DNA of 64,000 bases from Planktothricoides sp. SR001 (GTDB taxonomy: Bacteria; Cyanobacteriota; Cyanobacteriia; Cyanobacteriales; Laspinemataceae), in contig NZ_LIUQ01000035.1 of assembly GCF_001276715.1 (NCBI RefSeq), forward strand, positions 1 through 64,000. Reading direction: 5' to 3'. The translations under genes and the position numbers were made by a program. Under the pieces are notes generated by a model. That model did not search any database and was not told the DNA's origin. It saw only the letters and a list, made by a program, of their open reading frames with translations. Position 1 is the stretch's first letter; each line of letters starts with the position of its first letter. Below, in pieces: positions 45,660 through 54,686 of this stretch.

Positions 45660-46054
45660 GCACTTTTCTTGAGTTAAAAAACTATAGTTAAAATAAATCC
45701 CAGAACGGCAGTAGCTTGTCAGAGTTCAGAAAAGGATTCGCACACTTATCCTAATTTTAACCAGTCGCTCAGACTCCTGAGCCAGGTTGGATGGAGCGGC
45801 GATCGCCTTTCCACAGTCTGATATCAATATATATAGACATATTACCTGCCATTCTGCTTGTTGTCGGAATCATTAGCTATCGGCAGTCAGATATCAAGCA
45901 TCAGATATCTAGTATCCGGTATCCGGTATCCGGTATCCGGTGTCCGGTGTCCGGTATCAGGCGCGATCGACTCCCTTTGCTTATCAAATCTGCGTATTAA
46001 ATATTCAGTAACTTACATCAGTAACTTACAGTCACTTACATTCAGTCACTTACA
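45660..46054. repeat. Spacer with seven 7-bp GTATCCG units
   Basis: It contains seven tandem 7-bp units (GTATCCG/GTGTCCG) at 45912-45960, preceded by AGATATCAAGCATCAGATAT. Three ATTCAGT/CAGTAACTTACA words follow close to the next gene (46004-46050). This is typical cyanobacterial heptameric short tandem repeat DNA. No RNA or second gene was seen. Confidence 0.75.
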
Positions 46055-46678
46055 ATGGTTCAACTGCCTGATTTTCCAGAAACCAACCACCCCACGATTC
46101 AATCCCTGTTTCATTACAGCGATCGCGAATTACTCACCCTATTTCAGCGTTATCCAGAAGAGGGTAAATATTTCACCGCCATTTACTGTCGGTATGGTTC
46201 CATTGTCTATAGTTTGATTCAACATCAGGTCAAATCTCCCGTCCAAACAGATTATTTATTTGCCTTAACTTGGCGACATATTTTTCACGAACTCAGAGGA
46301 TTAGATTTATCAGGCAGAGATCGAGAAAACGCGCAAATGACCCTCCAAAGTTGGTTAATTAACACCACCGCCCTTTGTATTAAGAGTTTCCCACTGCCCC
46401 AAGTAGAATCAATTCACTACTCTTTGCAAATCTCGCCTCCGCCCTTGTGGATTTATATCCAACAAGCTTTAGATTTAATGCCTGCATTGCTCCGCATCAC
46501 TTTAATTATGGAGCAAACATTTCATTGGAGTCCCACTCGGATTGCCGCCTACTTACAAGCCGAAGGTGAATCCATTTCCCCGGCGGATATCACAGGGTTA
46601 TTGAAAGAAGGGTATCGCCAAATTGAATCTTTGCTCCCCCCCGATATCCGCAGTTTTTATTGTGCCGCAGCAACTTGA
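46055..46678 (+). CDS. Sigma-70-like (ECF-type) region-2 protein, probable
   Basis: 207 residues. It has the layout of a sigma region 2: YSDRELLTLFQRYPEEGKYFTAIYCRYGSIVYSLI, then DYLFALTWRHIFHELRGLDL. The C-terminal part (about 130-190: LDLMPALLRITLIMEQTF, SPTRIAAYLQAEG) resembles region 4 with an abnormal helix-turn-helix. No neighbouring anti-sigma gene is seen. Cyanobacterial relatives are annotated as RNA polymerase sigma factor-like proteins. The DNA-binding residues look weak, so promoter recognition is not certain. Confidence 0.6.
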   Translation: MVQLPDFPETNHPTIQSLFHYSDRELLTLFQRYPEEGKYFTAIYCRYGSIVYSLIQHQVKSPVQTDYLFALTWRHIFHELRGLDLSGRDRENAQMTLQSWLINTTALCIKSFPLPQVESIHYSLQISPPPLWIYIQQALDLMPALLRITLIMEQTFHWSPTRIAAYLQAEGESISPADITGLLKEGYRQIESLLPPDIRSFYCAAAT

Positions 46679-47183
46679 TCTCTGCGAGCCATTCTAGTCT
46701 CACGACGGCAACAAATCAGCCTATAAAAGCGCTGAGATATTCATTTTTTTTATGAAGCATACCATCAGCTAAAATCTCCTGGATTCGCCAGAAAGAATTA
46801 AGCGTAGTCGTGACCGGCGAATCAGTAGTTTGGGTTTCGTGCGTCAACCCAACCTACTAAGTTAATCAAAAATTGCCAAAAAAAAACACTAGCTAGGTTG
46901 ATAGCTAGTGATAATGATAAAGATGAGAGCCTAGATTCAATTTAGTTAGCCGTCAATTTGTTGTAGCTAAAATTTATAGCAGCCGTTGCCATTTCCATTA
47001 ATCTTTAGGAGTTTAATGGTAGCTATCTTGGAATATTTTTTGAGGTTTGGTAAACAGAGGTTGGTAAATTTTAAATGTTTTTGAGACTAAATTACTGGGA
47101 AGGTAATTTAAATCTAATGCTGTGTTGGGAGTTGTTAAGCAAGTCTGGGAAAGGTTCCCTCTAAACCGAACAGATATCTGAGT
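46679..47183. other. Spacer between the sigma-like gene and hlip
   Basis: About 500 bp. It has a terminator-type hairpin (listed separately) and a GTTTGGGTTTCGTGCGTCAACCCAACCTAC repeat of the kind common in cyanobacterial spacers (46828-46857). No gene is recognised. Confidence 0.55.
46879..46912 (-). terminator. Intrinsic terminator for the HLIP gene
   Basis: CACTAGCTA and its inverse TAGCTAGTG flank a short loop, and on the minus strand the stem runs into nine or more T residues. It lies about 270 bp beyond the HLIP stop in the direction of HLIP transcription. Confidence 0.7.
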
Positions 47184-47396
47184 TTAGAGACTGTGTAAAA
47201 ATCCGATTACTCCTTGACCCGTGAATGCTTCTAAAGCTATCAGAGAAATAAATCCAATCATTGCCAGACGACCGTTGAGCTTTTCTGCATATTCAGTAAA
47301 GCCAGTGCGAGGAGTTTCATCCACATACATTGTGGGTTCGACTGCAAAGTTGTTCAATCTATTTTCTTCGCTGTTGACAAAACCGGAACGTGCCAT
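47184..47396 (-). CDS. High-light-inducible protein (HLIP)
   Basis: 70 residues from ATG 47396. An upstream in-frame start at 47450 would add a basic, unlikely tail. The single transmembrane helix carries the chlorophyll a/b-binding motif AEKLNGRLAMIGFISLIALE, where the Glu and Asn/Arg ligate chlorophyll. HLIPs bind chlorophyll and carotenoid at photosystem II assembly intermediates and protect against excess light. About 45-60 bp before the start lies a TTTACAAA/GTTACATT pair that resembles the RpaB-binding HLR1 element, with wider spacing. Confidence 0.9.
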   Translation of the reverse strand: MARSGFVNSEENRLNNFAVEPTMYVDETPRTGFTEYAEKLNGRLAMIGFISLIALEAFTGQGVIGFLHSL

Positions 47397-47440
47397 GTTG
47401 TTTTTCCTGCTTTTCGATTTGTGTTTGCCTGTTGTTAAGT

Positions 47441-47460
47441 AATGTAACAAACTTTGTAAA
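47441..47460 (-). promoter_or_regulatory. Possible HLR1-like (RpaB) element
   Basis: Read on the minus strand: TTTACAAA, four bases, GTTACATT. Canonical HLR1 has the two octamers separated by two bases, so this is an imperfect match. Position upstream of a high-light gene is suggestive. Confidence 0.3.
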
Positions 47461-47539
47461 GTTTTGCAACATTTTTTTACATTGTTTCGGGCTAAATCGC
47501 CTGAATCTCTCTCCCAGAGCGGAAAAAATTTTTTTTATT

Positions 47540-47700
47540 TGGTAAAAGGGAGCGGAGGAGTGGAGTCGCCCGCCGTCGGCAGAGGCGCAGAGGCGCAGAG
47601 GCGCACAGGAGCGGAGGCGCACAGGAGTGGCTCCCCTGCCCCCATGCACCCCTGCCCCCATGCCCCCATGCACCTCTTACCCTGAGCCCTGAGCCTGTGG
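47540..47700. repeat. GAGGCGCA / CCCCCATGCACC low-complexity tracts
   Basis: Between about 47578 and 47625 a GAGGCGCA-type unit repeats several times. From 47634 to 47675 CCCCTGCCCCCATGCA units recur. This is non-coding, GC-rich compared with neighbours, and lies in the HLIP to ADP-ribosylglycohydrolase spacer. Confidence 0.75.
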
Positions 47701-47782
47701 AAGGGTCGAAGGGCCTGCACCCGATGGCAGCCCCACACCGATAAACCAGTCAAAATACAATAATGAAAAAAATTGAAGGTGA

Positions 47783-48730
47783 ATGAAGATGATGCAGGGT
47801 TCTCCGGTTTTGTCAGGGTTGATGGGTGTTTGTGTGGGCGATGCTTTGGGGGTGCCCGTGGAGTTTACTTCCCGTGGCGATCGCCTAAAAAATCCGGTGA
47901 CAGCGATGATCGGTTGGGGGACATACAATCAGCCACCGGGTACTTGGTCTGATGATAGTTCTCTGACTTTTTGTTTGGCGGATTCTTTGTGTCAGGGTTT
48001 TGATTTAAATGCGATCGCCCGTTCTTTTTGTCGCTGGTTTCGTGAGCGTTATTGGACACCCCATTGGGAAGTGTTTGATATTGGCAATACGACCTTACAA
48101 GCGATTTGGAATTTACAACACGGCGCCCCACCGTCTGAGTCGGGGGCAAGGAGCGATCGCAGCAACGGCAATGGTTCTCTGATGCGAATCTTGCCGATGG
48201 CATTTCTGTATAAAAATCTACCGTTTACCGAGTTAATTGACCGAACCCATCAAGTATCAGGGATTACTCATGCTCATCCGCGATCGCTGATAGCCTGTGG
48301 AATTTATCTGAGTATTGCCATCAATTTATTACAAGGAAAAGATTTAAAATCTGCCTATCTGCAAGGACTAGAAAATATTAGTCCCCTCTATCAATCCGCC
48401 CCCTATGTTCAGGAACTTAGTCATTTTAAACGGGTATTTAATGGAGACATTGACCGCCTCAGCATCAATGAAATTCATTCTAGTGGATATGTGATTGATA
48501 CCTTAGAGGCATCTCTGTGGTGTTTACTCAATACCGATAACTATGCGGACGCGGTGTTAAAAGCGGTAAATTTAGGACAAGATACCGACACCACTGCCGC
48601 CGTCACCGGGGGTTTAGCGGGAATTTATTATGGGTTTGAAAATATTCCCCAAGAATGGGTAGATCAAATTGCCAGAAAAGACGATATTATCAAACTAGCG
48701 AATCGTTTGGATGTTTCTCTTTCGTCCTGA
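47783..48730 (+). CDS. ADP-ribosylglycohydrolase family protein (DraG-like)
   Basis: 315 residues. Family motifs are VGDALGVPVEF, WSDDSSLTFCLADSL (dinuclear Mg ligands, three acidic residues), GNGSLMRILP, THAHPRSL, and GQDTDTTAAVTGGLAGIYYG near the end with the other metal-binding Asp. All ligand motifs are present, so hydrolysis of ADP-ribosyl-arginine or a related ADP-ribose bond is plausible, and the substrate is unknown. A good GAAGGTGA ribosome-binding site precedes ATG 47783. A degenerate relative lies at 62.1 kb. Confidence 0.9.
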   Translation: MKMMQGSPVLSGLMGVCVGDALGVPVEFTSRGDRLKNPVTAMIGWGTYNQPPGTWSDDSSLTFCLADSLCQGFDLNAIARSFCRWFRERYWTPHWEVFDIGNTTLQAIWNLQHGAPPSESGARSDRSNGNGSLMRILPMAFLYKNLPFTELIDRTHQVSGITHAHPRSLIACGIYLSIAINLLQGKDLKSAYLQGLENISPLYQSAPYVQELSHFKRVFNGDIDRLSINEIHSSGYVIDTLEASLWCLLNTDNYADAVLKAVNLGQDTDTTAAVTGGLAGIYYGFENIPQEWVDQIARKDDIIKLANRLDVSLSS

Positions 48731-48955
48731 TGATTCGTGGCGAAAATCTCCCGACAATTATAAATCGAGAGATCAATTTATGCATATGACTGATTCCCCG
48801 AAACCTTCTCGGAAAGCCAGATTATTTTAGATCATTATTTTAGATCACTGAATGATGGTAAAACAATGATTTGGGCATTTGCATGAGTTATCCATTGGGG
48901 ATTTGGCGTCTAGACTTGCTCATTAATTATTGAAATTTTTCTGGTTTTTGCCCAA

Positions 48956-49393
48956 ATGATCCGTGACAAAAGTCAACATATTTTAGTGATCGAAGGGAAT
49001 CCTCGGTTTCAAGAGGTCATCCTGAAAACTTTGGCAAAAATTTCGCCAAAAAATCAGGTTCATTTCGTGAATGATCCCCAAGATGCCCTCAATTTTTTAA
49101 CTCAGAAAAACGACAATGCTGTTTCACCTCTTCCTCACCTGATTTTGCTGAATGTGAATGGTCAGGAGACGAATGAGCGAGATTTTTTAGCCCGGATTAA
49201 AAGTGACGATTTACTCAAAATTATTCCGGTGATTGTGCTGACGGATTCAGAAAATTGGGAGGAAATTTTGATGGGCTATCAACTCCACGCGAATTGTTAT
49301 GTGCATAAACCTGTGGAGTTGGATGATTTCGCTAATGTTGTGGAAATATTGGGCGAATTTTGGCTCAAGTGTGTCCAGCTACCGTCGATTTAA
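48956..49393 (+). CDS. Receiver-domain protein lacking the phospho-acceptor (Rcp1-like)
   Basis: 145 residues and only one domain. Layout and length follow cyanobacterial phytochrome-partner receivers: ILVIEGNPRFQEVILKTL, LILLNVNGQETNERDFLARI, PVIVLTDSENWEEI, CYVHKPVELDDF and a terminal LGEFWL. The acidic pocket VEDN is IEGN, and the acceptor LLDLNLP is LLNVNGQ (Asp to Asn). Thr/Ser and Lys are still present. It is therefore a pseudo-receiver unless it works by another trigger. No phytochrome gene is adjacent. Confidence 0.85.
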   Translation: MIRDKSQHILVIEGNPRFQEVILKTLAKISPKNQVHFVNDPQDALNFLTQKNDNAVSPLPHLILLNVNGQETNERDFLARIKSDDLLKIIPVIVLTDSENWEEILMGYQLHANCYVHKPVELDDFANVVEILGEFWLKCVQLPSI

Positions 49394-49783
49394 GGGGACA
49401 ATGCCGCTCAGGAATGGCTGGAGATGTCACGACTATAACCCCGGCAAACCGGACGCCAATCGTCAGTGAGTCGATCAACTTACCGTCGATCGGTAGAGTG
49501 GGCGGATTTGTTGAGTGCGATGTTGCATCCGCAACGGGTTGCGGGTTCGCGCAACGCGGATCCCCGTTACGGGAATCCCGCTGAGGACTTACGCAAGACA
49601 ACGCCATTGGAGCGAGGGGAACATTCTCAAGCATCTCCCAAGAAAAAATTTCTGACTGACTGCGTAAGTCCTCGCTATATTTTAGGGGGTGAGAAAAACG
49701 CGGCGACAAATCCGGGAAAAATTTGCCCAAAATTTGCCCAATTACCCCCTCGCGCAGAGTTCTACTCTACTGACTTGAATCCC
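49394..49783. other. Spacer after the pseudo-receiver gene
   Basis: 390 bp. It contains the GATGTTGCATCCGCAACGGG repeat at 49519-49538, followed by a GCGCAACGCGGATCCCCGTTACGGGAATCCCGC palindromic region. No gene is supported on either strand. Confidence 0.6.
49519..49538. repeat. GATATTGCATCCGCAACG family, diverged copy
   Basis: GATGTTGCATCCGCAACGGG, one base different from the common core. It lies between a pseudo-receiver gene and hemL. Confidence 0.7.
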
Positions 49784-51082
49784 TTACAATTGAGACATCA
49801 CTTGACGGGCAGCGGCCAAGGTGCGATCGATATGTTCTTCGGTATGTGCCAGAGAAGTAAAGCCAGCTTCAAATTGAGAAGGCGCTAAGTAAATTCCCCG
49901 TTCCAGCATTCCCCGATGGAAGCGACCAAATTTACTTAAATCGGATTTTTTGGCATCTTCGTAATTATGCACGGGGCCGGCGGTAAAGAAGAAACCAAAC
50001 ATGGCGCTGATGCTACCACCACAAGCTTCATGGCCGGTTTCTTTGGCGATCGCCAACAAGCCATCACTCAACTTCTTAGTAATCTTTTCCAGATAATCAT
50101 AAGTCCCTGGTTTATTGAGTAACTCCAGGGTCTTAATCCCCGCAGTCATGGCCAAAGGATTTCCCGAAAGAGTGCCTGCTTGATACATCGGGCCTGCGGG
50201 AGCCACCATTGACATAATATCGGCACGACCGCCGTAAGCGCCCACGGGCAACCCGCCACCAATTACCTTACCCAAGGTAGTCAAGTCGGGGGTAACGCCA
50301 AATTTTTCCTGGGCTCCGCCATAAGCAATCCGAAATCCGGTCATCACCTCATCAAACACCAATAACGCCCCATATTCTTGGGTGAGTAACCGTAATCCTT
50401 CCAAAAATCCCGCATCTGGAGGAATAAACCCAGAGTTGCCCACCACGGGTTCGAGGATCACCCCGGCAATTTCATTGGGGTTTTCCTCAAATAAGGCTTT
50501 GACCGCTTCTAAGTCGTTATAAGGTGCGGTGAGGGTATTGGTGGTGGTAGACTTGGGAACGCCGGGAGAGTCAGGCAAGCCGAGGGTGGCCACCCCTGAC
50601 CCTGCTTTGACTAAAAACATATCGGCGTGACCGTGGTAGCAGCCTTCAAATTTAATAATTTTTTCCCGTCCGGTGAAGGCTCGCATCAACCGCAGGACTG
50701 ACATACAAGCTTCAGTTCCAGAGTTGACAAATCGCACCATCTCAATGCAGGGAACTGCGTCAATCACCATTTCGGCGAGGACGTTTTCCAGCACACAGGG
50801 AGCGCCAAAGCTGGTGCCTTTTTCCAAGGCGGCTTTGAGAGCGGCAATGACTTCGGGATGGGCATGGCCACAGATCGCCGGCCCCCAAGTGCCAACATAA
50901 TCAATGTATTGGTTGTCGTCTACATCCCAAATATAAGGGCCCTGTACCCGGTCAAAGACGATCGGTTGACCGCCAACGGATTTAAAGGCGCGAACTGGGG
51001 AACTCACTCCCCCAGGCATCAGTTTAAGTGCGTCTGCGAAAATTTCTTCGGATCTTTTTGTATTAAAGGTAGTTGTCACCAA
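49784..51082 (-). CDS. hemL: Glutamate-1-semialdehyde 2,1-aminomutase
   Basis: 432 residues from TTG 51082 ([13 protein letters not shown]). A GTG at 51079 is an alternative, and further-upstream open sequence to 51115 looks unlike this family. It makes 5-aminolevulinate for haem and chlorophyll in the C5 pathway. PLP features are [51 protein letters not shown], the [11 protein letters not shown] Asp, and the Schiff-base Lys in [18 protein letters not shown]. All are standard. It is an essential gene for tetrapyrrole supply, monocistronic here. Confidence 0.95.
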   Translation of the reverse strand: MVTTTFNTKRSEEIFADALKLMPGGVSSPVRAFKSVGGQPIVFDRVQGPYIWDVDDNQYIDYVGTWGPAICGHAHPEVIAALKAALEKGTSFGAPCVLENVLAEMVIDAVPCIEMVRFVNSGTEACMSVLRLMRAFTGREKIIKFEGCYHGHADMFLVKAGSGVATLGLPDSPGVPKSTTTNTLTAPYNDLEAVKALFEENPNEIAGVILEPVVGNSGFIPPDAGFLEGLRLLTQEYGALLVFDEVMTGFRIAYGGAQEKFGVTPDLTTLGKVIGGGLPVGAYGGRADIMSMVAPAGPMYQAGTLSGNPLAMTAGIKTLELLNKPGTYDYLEKITKKLSDGLLAIAKETGHEACGGSISAMFGFFFTAGPVHNYEDAKKSDLSKFGRFHRGMLERGIYLAPSQFEAGFTSLAHTEEHIDRTLAAARQVMSQL

Positions 51083-51234
51083 AGTGCTTCTCCTTGGTTG
51101 GACGAATATGTACACTGTGCGGATTTTGAGTTAGTTGCAAGGGCGATCGCCCCGACAACACAAGAATCGATTATCTCATGGAGATGGATCATCGGTGACA
51201 GAGTGAATTTCAAGATTAATTAGCCATAAGTAAA

Positions 51235-52110
51235 ATGCGTGTCCTGATCGTAATTCCCCATGTTTTTAATCCTGATGGCGGTGGAAAATATGCGTCTTTA
51301 AGCGCCGATCCACAGCCGAGAATTTTGGCTTTGACTGAATGTGTTAGAGCCTTGCATGGTCTGTATGGGTCGGATCAGATTTATTTTAAGTACGATCGCC
51401 ATCAACTCTACCAATTACCGGCGAACCAAAATCCATCGATGCAAGTGGATATTATCATTGCCACCACTCAAGGACTTCATGTGCTCGATCGCCTTCCGGT
51501 GACCTCGGATTTTTATCAACACCATCCCACGGACTGCGATCCGATGTTATTAGGGTTTCAATGTCATGGTATCCTGAAAAAAAATCTGGGTGCTTATGAT
51601 TATTACGGTTATTTAGAAGATGATTTAATTTTACACGATCCGGCTTTTTTTCAAAAGTTGCGTTGGTTTAATTCATCGGTCGGGGATGGGTGGGTACTTC
51701 AGCCGAATCGCTTTGAATGGGTGCAAGAAGCGAATTTAATTAGAAAAAACTATATCGATCCAGAACTACTATTTAAAACGGGTCAACCGGGAGAGTTTGC
51801 CCATTATTTTACCGATAATTTAACCATTTTAGCCAGATTGATGGGTGAAGAAATTGTCATCAAACGGGCAGAAAACCCCCACTCTGGTTGTTTCTTTTTA
51901 AATCAAAAGCAAATGGAGTATTGGGCGATTCAAGATTATTTTGGCCAAATCGATTGTCGATTTTTTGGCCCTCTAGAAAGTGCGGCATCCCTCGGTTTAG
52001 CCCGGACTTTTAGAATTTATAAGCCCGCTCCAGCAAATGCCAATTTTTTAGAAATTCAGCATTTTGGGGATAAATGGAGTGATAAAATTAAAAATACGGT
52101 ATTCTATTAA
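51235..52110 (+). CDS. Glycosyltransferase-like protein (GT-A fold), unconfirmed
   Basis: 291 residues. It starts MRVLIVIPHVFNPDGGGKYA and has a Rossmann-type VDIIIATTQGLHVLDRLP, then a candidate metal-binding DxD near residue 125 in YYGYLEDDLILHD. A distal EEIVIKRAENPHSGCFF and HFGDKW follow. The pattern of a GT-A nucleotide-binding half with an acidic motif followed by an acceptor half fits a family 2-like glycosyltransferase, but similarity is not strong. The substrate is unknown, with no cell-surface gene cluster around it. It is monocistronic. Confidence 0.6.
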   Translation: MRVLIVIPHVFNPDGGGKYASLSADPQPRILALTECVRALHGLYGSDQIYFKYDRHQLYQLPANQNPSMQVDIIIATTQGLHVLDRLPVTSDFYQHHPTDCDPMLLGFQCHGILKKNLGAYDYYGYLEDDLILHDPAFFQKLRWFNSSVGDGWVLQPNRFEWVQEANLIRKNYIDPELLFKTGQPGEFAHYFTDNLTILARLMGEEIVIKRAENPHSGCFFLNQKQMEYWAIQDYFGQIDCRFFGPLESAASLGLARTFRIYKPAPANANFLEIQHFGDKWSDKIKNTVFY

Positions 52111-52314
52111 TAATTGTTGGTTGTTCTTTGTTCTTTAGTTCTTTGTTGGTTGTTGTTTGGGCAAATTCAACAATCAAAGAATCCCTACCCAACCACCAAC
52201 CACCAACCAACAACAATGAACAATCAACTACCAACAAAAAACAACTAACAACCAAAGAATCCCTACCCAACAACTAACAACCAACAACTAACAACTAACA
52301 ACTAACAACTAATT
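52111..52314. repeat. CAACAACCAAC tracts and AAAGAATCCCTACCC units
   Basis: This is the entire glycosyltransferase to hisIE spacer. It has runs of AACAACCAACA and AACTAACAAC-type words and two copies of the 15-bp AAAGAATCCCTACCC unit (52176-52190 and 52254-52268). That unit is identical to the five tandem copies at 63.4 kb. Non-coding. Confidence 0.8.
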
Positions 52315-52950
52315 ATGGAAAATTTCAATACCGCAATTCCTGTAGAACAAATTCGTTACAATGAGCAAGGATTAGTCCCCGCGATCGCCCAAGATTATCT
52401 CGATGGCACCGTGTTAATGATGGCTTGGATGAATCAGGAATCATTGCAAAAAACTTTGGCAACTGGGGAAGCCTGGTATTGGAGCCGATCGCGGCAAGAA
52501 TTGTGGCATAAAGGGGCGACTTCTGGACATATCCAAAAAGTCAAATCTCTGCGCTACGATTGTGATAGCGATTGCCTACTAATTGGCATCGAGCAAATCG
52601 GCGATATTGCCTGTCATACCGGGGAACGCAGTTGTTTTCATCAAGTCGATGGGCAAATTTCTGCCCCCCCAGCCGATACATTATCTCAGGTATTTGAGGT
52701 AATCTGCGATCGCAAAAATAATCCCAATGAATCCTCTTATACTTGTAAACTATTGGCCGGTGGGGATAATAAAATCCTCAAGAAAATTGGCGAAGAAAGT
52801 GCCGAAGTGGTGATGGCTTGTAAAGATGATAATCCCGAAGAAATTGCCGGGGAAGTAGCTGACTTATTTTATCATGCAATGGTGGCATTAGCTCATCATA
52901 ATGTTCCCTTAAGAGCGGTTTATCGCAAATTGCAAGAACGCCGAGGATAA
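52315..52950 (+). CDS. hisI: Bifunctional phosphoribosyl-AMP cyclohydrolase / phosphoribosyl-ATP pyrophosphatase
   Basis: 211 residues, a HisIE fusion catalysing steps 2 and 3 of histidine synthesis. HisI part: [45 protein letters not shown], and the zinc-related Cys/His segment [10 protein letters not shown]. HisE part (about 120-211): [39 protein letters not shown] and the acid-rich [12 protein letters not shown]. Standard length and no oddities. Not clustered with other his genes. Confidence 0.93.
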   Translation: MENFNTAIPVEQIRYNEQGLVPAIAQDYLDGTVLMMAWMNQESLQKTLATGEAWYWSRSRQELWHKGATSGHIQKVKSLRYDCDSDCLLIGIEQIGDIACHTGERSCFHQVDGQISAPPADTLSQVFEVICDRKNNPNESSYTCKLLAGGDNKILKKIGEESAEVVMACKDDNPEEIAGEVADLFYHAMVALAHHNVPLRAVYRKLQERRG

Positions 52951-53055
52951 GTCAATTAGCCCCATCAATAGCCTCATCTTTTAGGCGATGTTTCATCCGC
53001 GATCGCAACCTTTTAGGCGATCGCGGGTTAGCCAGAAACCATCAAATATCGGCCA

Positions 53056-53094
53056 AAAACTAGGAGCAAAAACTAGGAGCAAAAACTAGGAGCA
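53056..53094. repeat. Three tandem 13-bp AAAAACTAGGAGC units
   Basis: Units at 53056-53068, 53069-53081 and 53082-53094, just upstream (plus sense) of the terminator-like hairpin. Confidence 0.85.
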
Positions 53095-53096
53095 AA

Positions 53097-53158
53097 AAAA
53101 TCGGGTTTCGGTAATAATTTCAGCATCGCTGTCAGAAACCTATTCAGAAACCCGATTT
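53097..53158 (-). terminator. Terminator-like inverted repeat at the end of the tail-protein cluster
   Basis: ATCGGGTTTC (53100-53109) and GAAACCCGAT (53147-53156) pair around a 37-base loop, and on the minus strand a run of T follows. This fits termination of transcription of the minus-strand cluster. It is also a possible AAACCCGATTT dispersed palindrome. Confidence 0.45.
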
Positions 53159-53212
53159 CTAAAATATCTGAAATATCTGAAATTTCTAAACCAAAACCTC
53201 AAAAACAAAACC

Positions 53213-53677
53213 TCAAACTTGATCCACTTCTGTTAAGGTCAAATCAACTCGCGCTTGTACCGGAGTCCCATCCCGTAAAAATCGCGTCAATCTATAACTT
53301 ATTTGCTGCACAAAACAGCGGATGTATTGCTGTTGTCCCCAGGTAAACACATAAATTGGAGGACGTTTATCTTTGCCGCTGCCTTTCGTAGCAAATTCTA
53401 CAGATTTTTTCAGTTTATTAATATACTTATCCATAACATTGCTGCCATCTTCATAAGTATCAAAAACAATATTGCTAATCGTCAGAGTGTAAGGTTCTGG
53501 ATAGGCAAAACTGACTTTTGGCAGACCCCTTTTGGTGCGGGCGCCTTTACTGGCATTCACCTGAATGGATCTTTGAAAAACCAATTCATTCGGATTAAAC
53601 ATAAACTCGATCGTGTCACTTTCTTGGGAAATTAGTTTTGCTTTTTCGAGTTTGCCAGACGCTGCTGAATTTGCCAT
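53213..53677 (-). CDS. Phage-tail/CIS tube-type protein (LysM-gp53-like)
   Basis: 154 residues. It reads FMFNPNELVFQRSIQVNASKGARTKRGLPKVSFAYPEPYTLTISNIVFDTYE, then YVFTWGQQQYIRCFVQQISYRLTRF, then ARVDLTLTEV. These are the characteristic beta-hammock text of contractile injection system (Afp7/Pvc7-like) and T4 gp53-related tail proteins. No LysM domain is fused, so only the N-terminal core is present. In such systems the protein bridges the tube and baseplate. It is the most downstream gene of a minus-strand group with a tail tube gene. Confidence 0.78.
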   Translation of the reverse strand: MANSAASGKLEKAKLISQESDTIEFMFNPNELVFQRSIQVNASKGARTKRGLPKVSFAYPEPYTLTISNIVFDTYEDGSNVMDKYINKLKKSVEFATKGSGKDKRPPIYVFTWGQQQYIRCFVQQISYRLTRFLRDGTPVQARVDLTLTEVDQV

Positions 53678-53813
53678 AATGATTTTTTTAATCAGGATTT
53701 CAAGAGGAATTTATAACCGGGAAACCGGCAATTGTTCAGGATTTTGTAGGGGCAATTCCCCCCGTGGTTGCCCCCATTGATTGAATAAATGCGTAAGTCC
53801 AGTTAACCTAAGT

Positions 53814-54626
53814 TCACCAGGGTAAACGACCGGAATACGATCGCCCATTACGTTCTCGTTCGATTTGCAAGCGAGCAACCACTCGACGGTAAACTTCGCG
53901 GGCGATCGCATCTAAATTATCCGGGAGTTCGGGTTCTGAAGCCAAATACGGAGAAGTCAGGGTCACAGGTTGAATCACCGAGGGCGCGTAAGTATCTTCT
54001 TGGGGAGAAGATGGCCCAGAGGACTGACGCTGCTTGGCTTTCTCATCAGAATTTTGCCGCTGAAACCCCGTGGGAGTGAAAATAATTTCCTCCTGGGGAA
54101 AATTATCAAGATTACTCTCACTAATATTGTCTAGTAAGTCAGCCAGACTTGACCAAGAATTTGGCAATTCTGAATTAGCCGATAAAGACCCAGAAGCATT
54201 TTTTGGCCTGGGAACCAGACTGTTATTGCTGCCTGGGAGATCAAACACAATTTCTGGGGCGATCGCCCTGGATAATTCCATTGTAGCCTCATTCAAAGGG
54301 CGAATTTGACTCAAAGATTCCACCACTGTAGGCCAAGCATTTTGACTAAGTTTTGCACTCAAGTTTGACCGCCGTTGCTCTGCCGCATTTTCCCCAACAA
54401 GGGCTGAATACTTCTCACCTTTATCTTCCTCTGTCACCCCGTCATCATTGGGCGGAAATCTTGGGACAGACTTAGAGCGAGACTCAATCGCTTCCTCTGG
54501 CACAAACTCTGAGGAAATATCCCCAAAATTTTCGGGTAAAAACACCGTGGATAATCGGTGATTTTCACCTAAAGGTTTAGAGGGTAGTAAAGGATTTTGC
54601 AGACCGAGAGGTTTTACGGGAATCAT
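53814..54626 (-). CDS. Tail-cluster linker protein with conserved C-terminal helix
   Basis: 270 residues. Residues 1-235 are low in predicted structure and rich in Ser/Asn/Glu, with no domain I can name. The last 30 residues (LDAIAREVYRRVVARLQIER then ERNGRSYSGRLPW) form an amphipathic basic helix of a kind I associate with small proteins encoded between the two tube genes in contractile-injection loci. It probably occupies this place here. Confidence in function is moderate because only the terminus is recognised. Confidence 0.6.
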   Translation of the reverse strand: MIPVKPLGLQNPLLPSKPLGENHRLSTVFLPENFGDISSEFVPEEAIESRSKSVPRFPPNDDGVTEEDKGEKYSALVGENAAEQRRSNLSAKLSQNAWPTVVESLSQIRPLNEATMELSRAIAPEIVFDLPGSNNSLVPRPKNASGSLSANSELPNSWSSLADLLDNISESNLDNFPQEEIIFTPTGFQRQNSDEKAKQRQSSGPSSPQEDTYAPSVIQPVTLTSPYLASEPELPDNLDAIAREVYRRVVARLQIERERNGRSYSGRLPW

Positions 54627-54686
54627 ATTATTTTATTATGGTTTATTCTATCTAAAATTCATGATGAAAATGGCCGCTAAATACAA

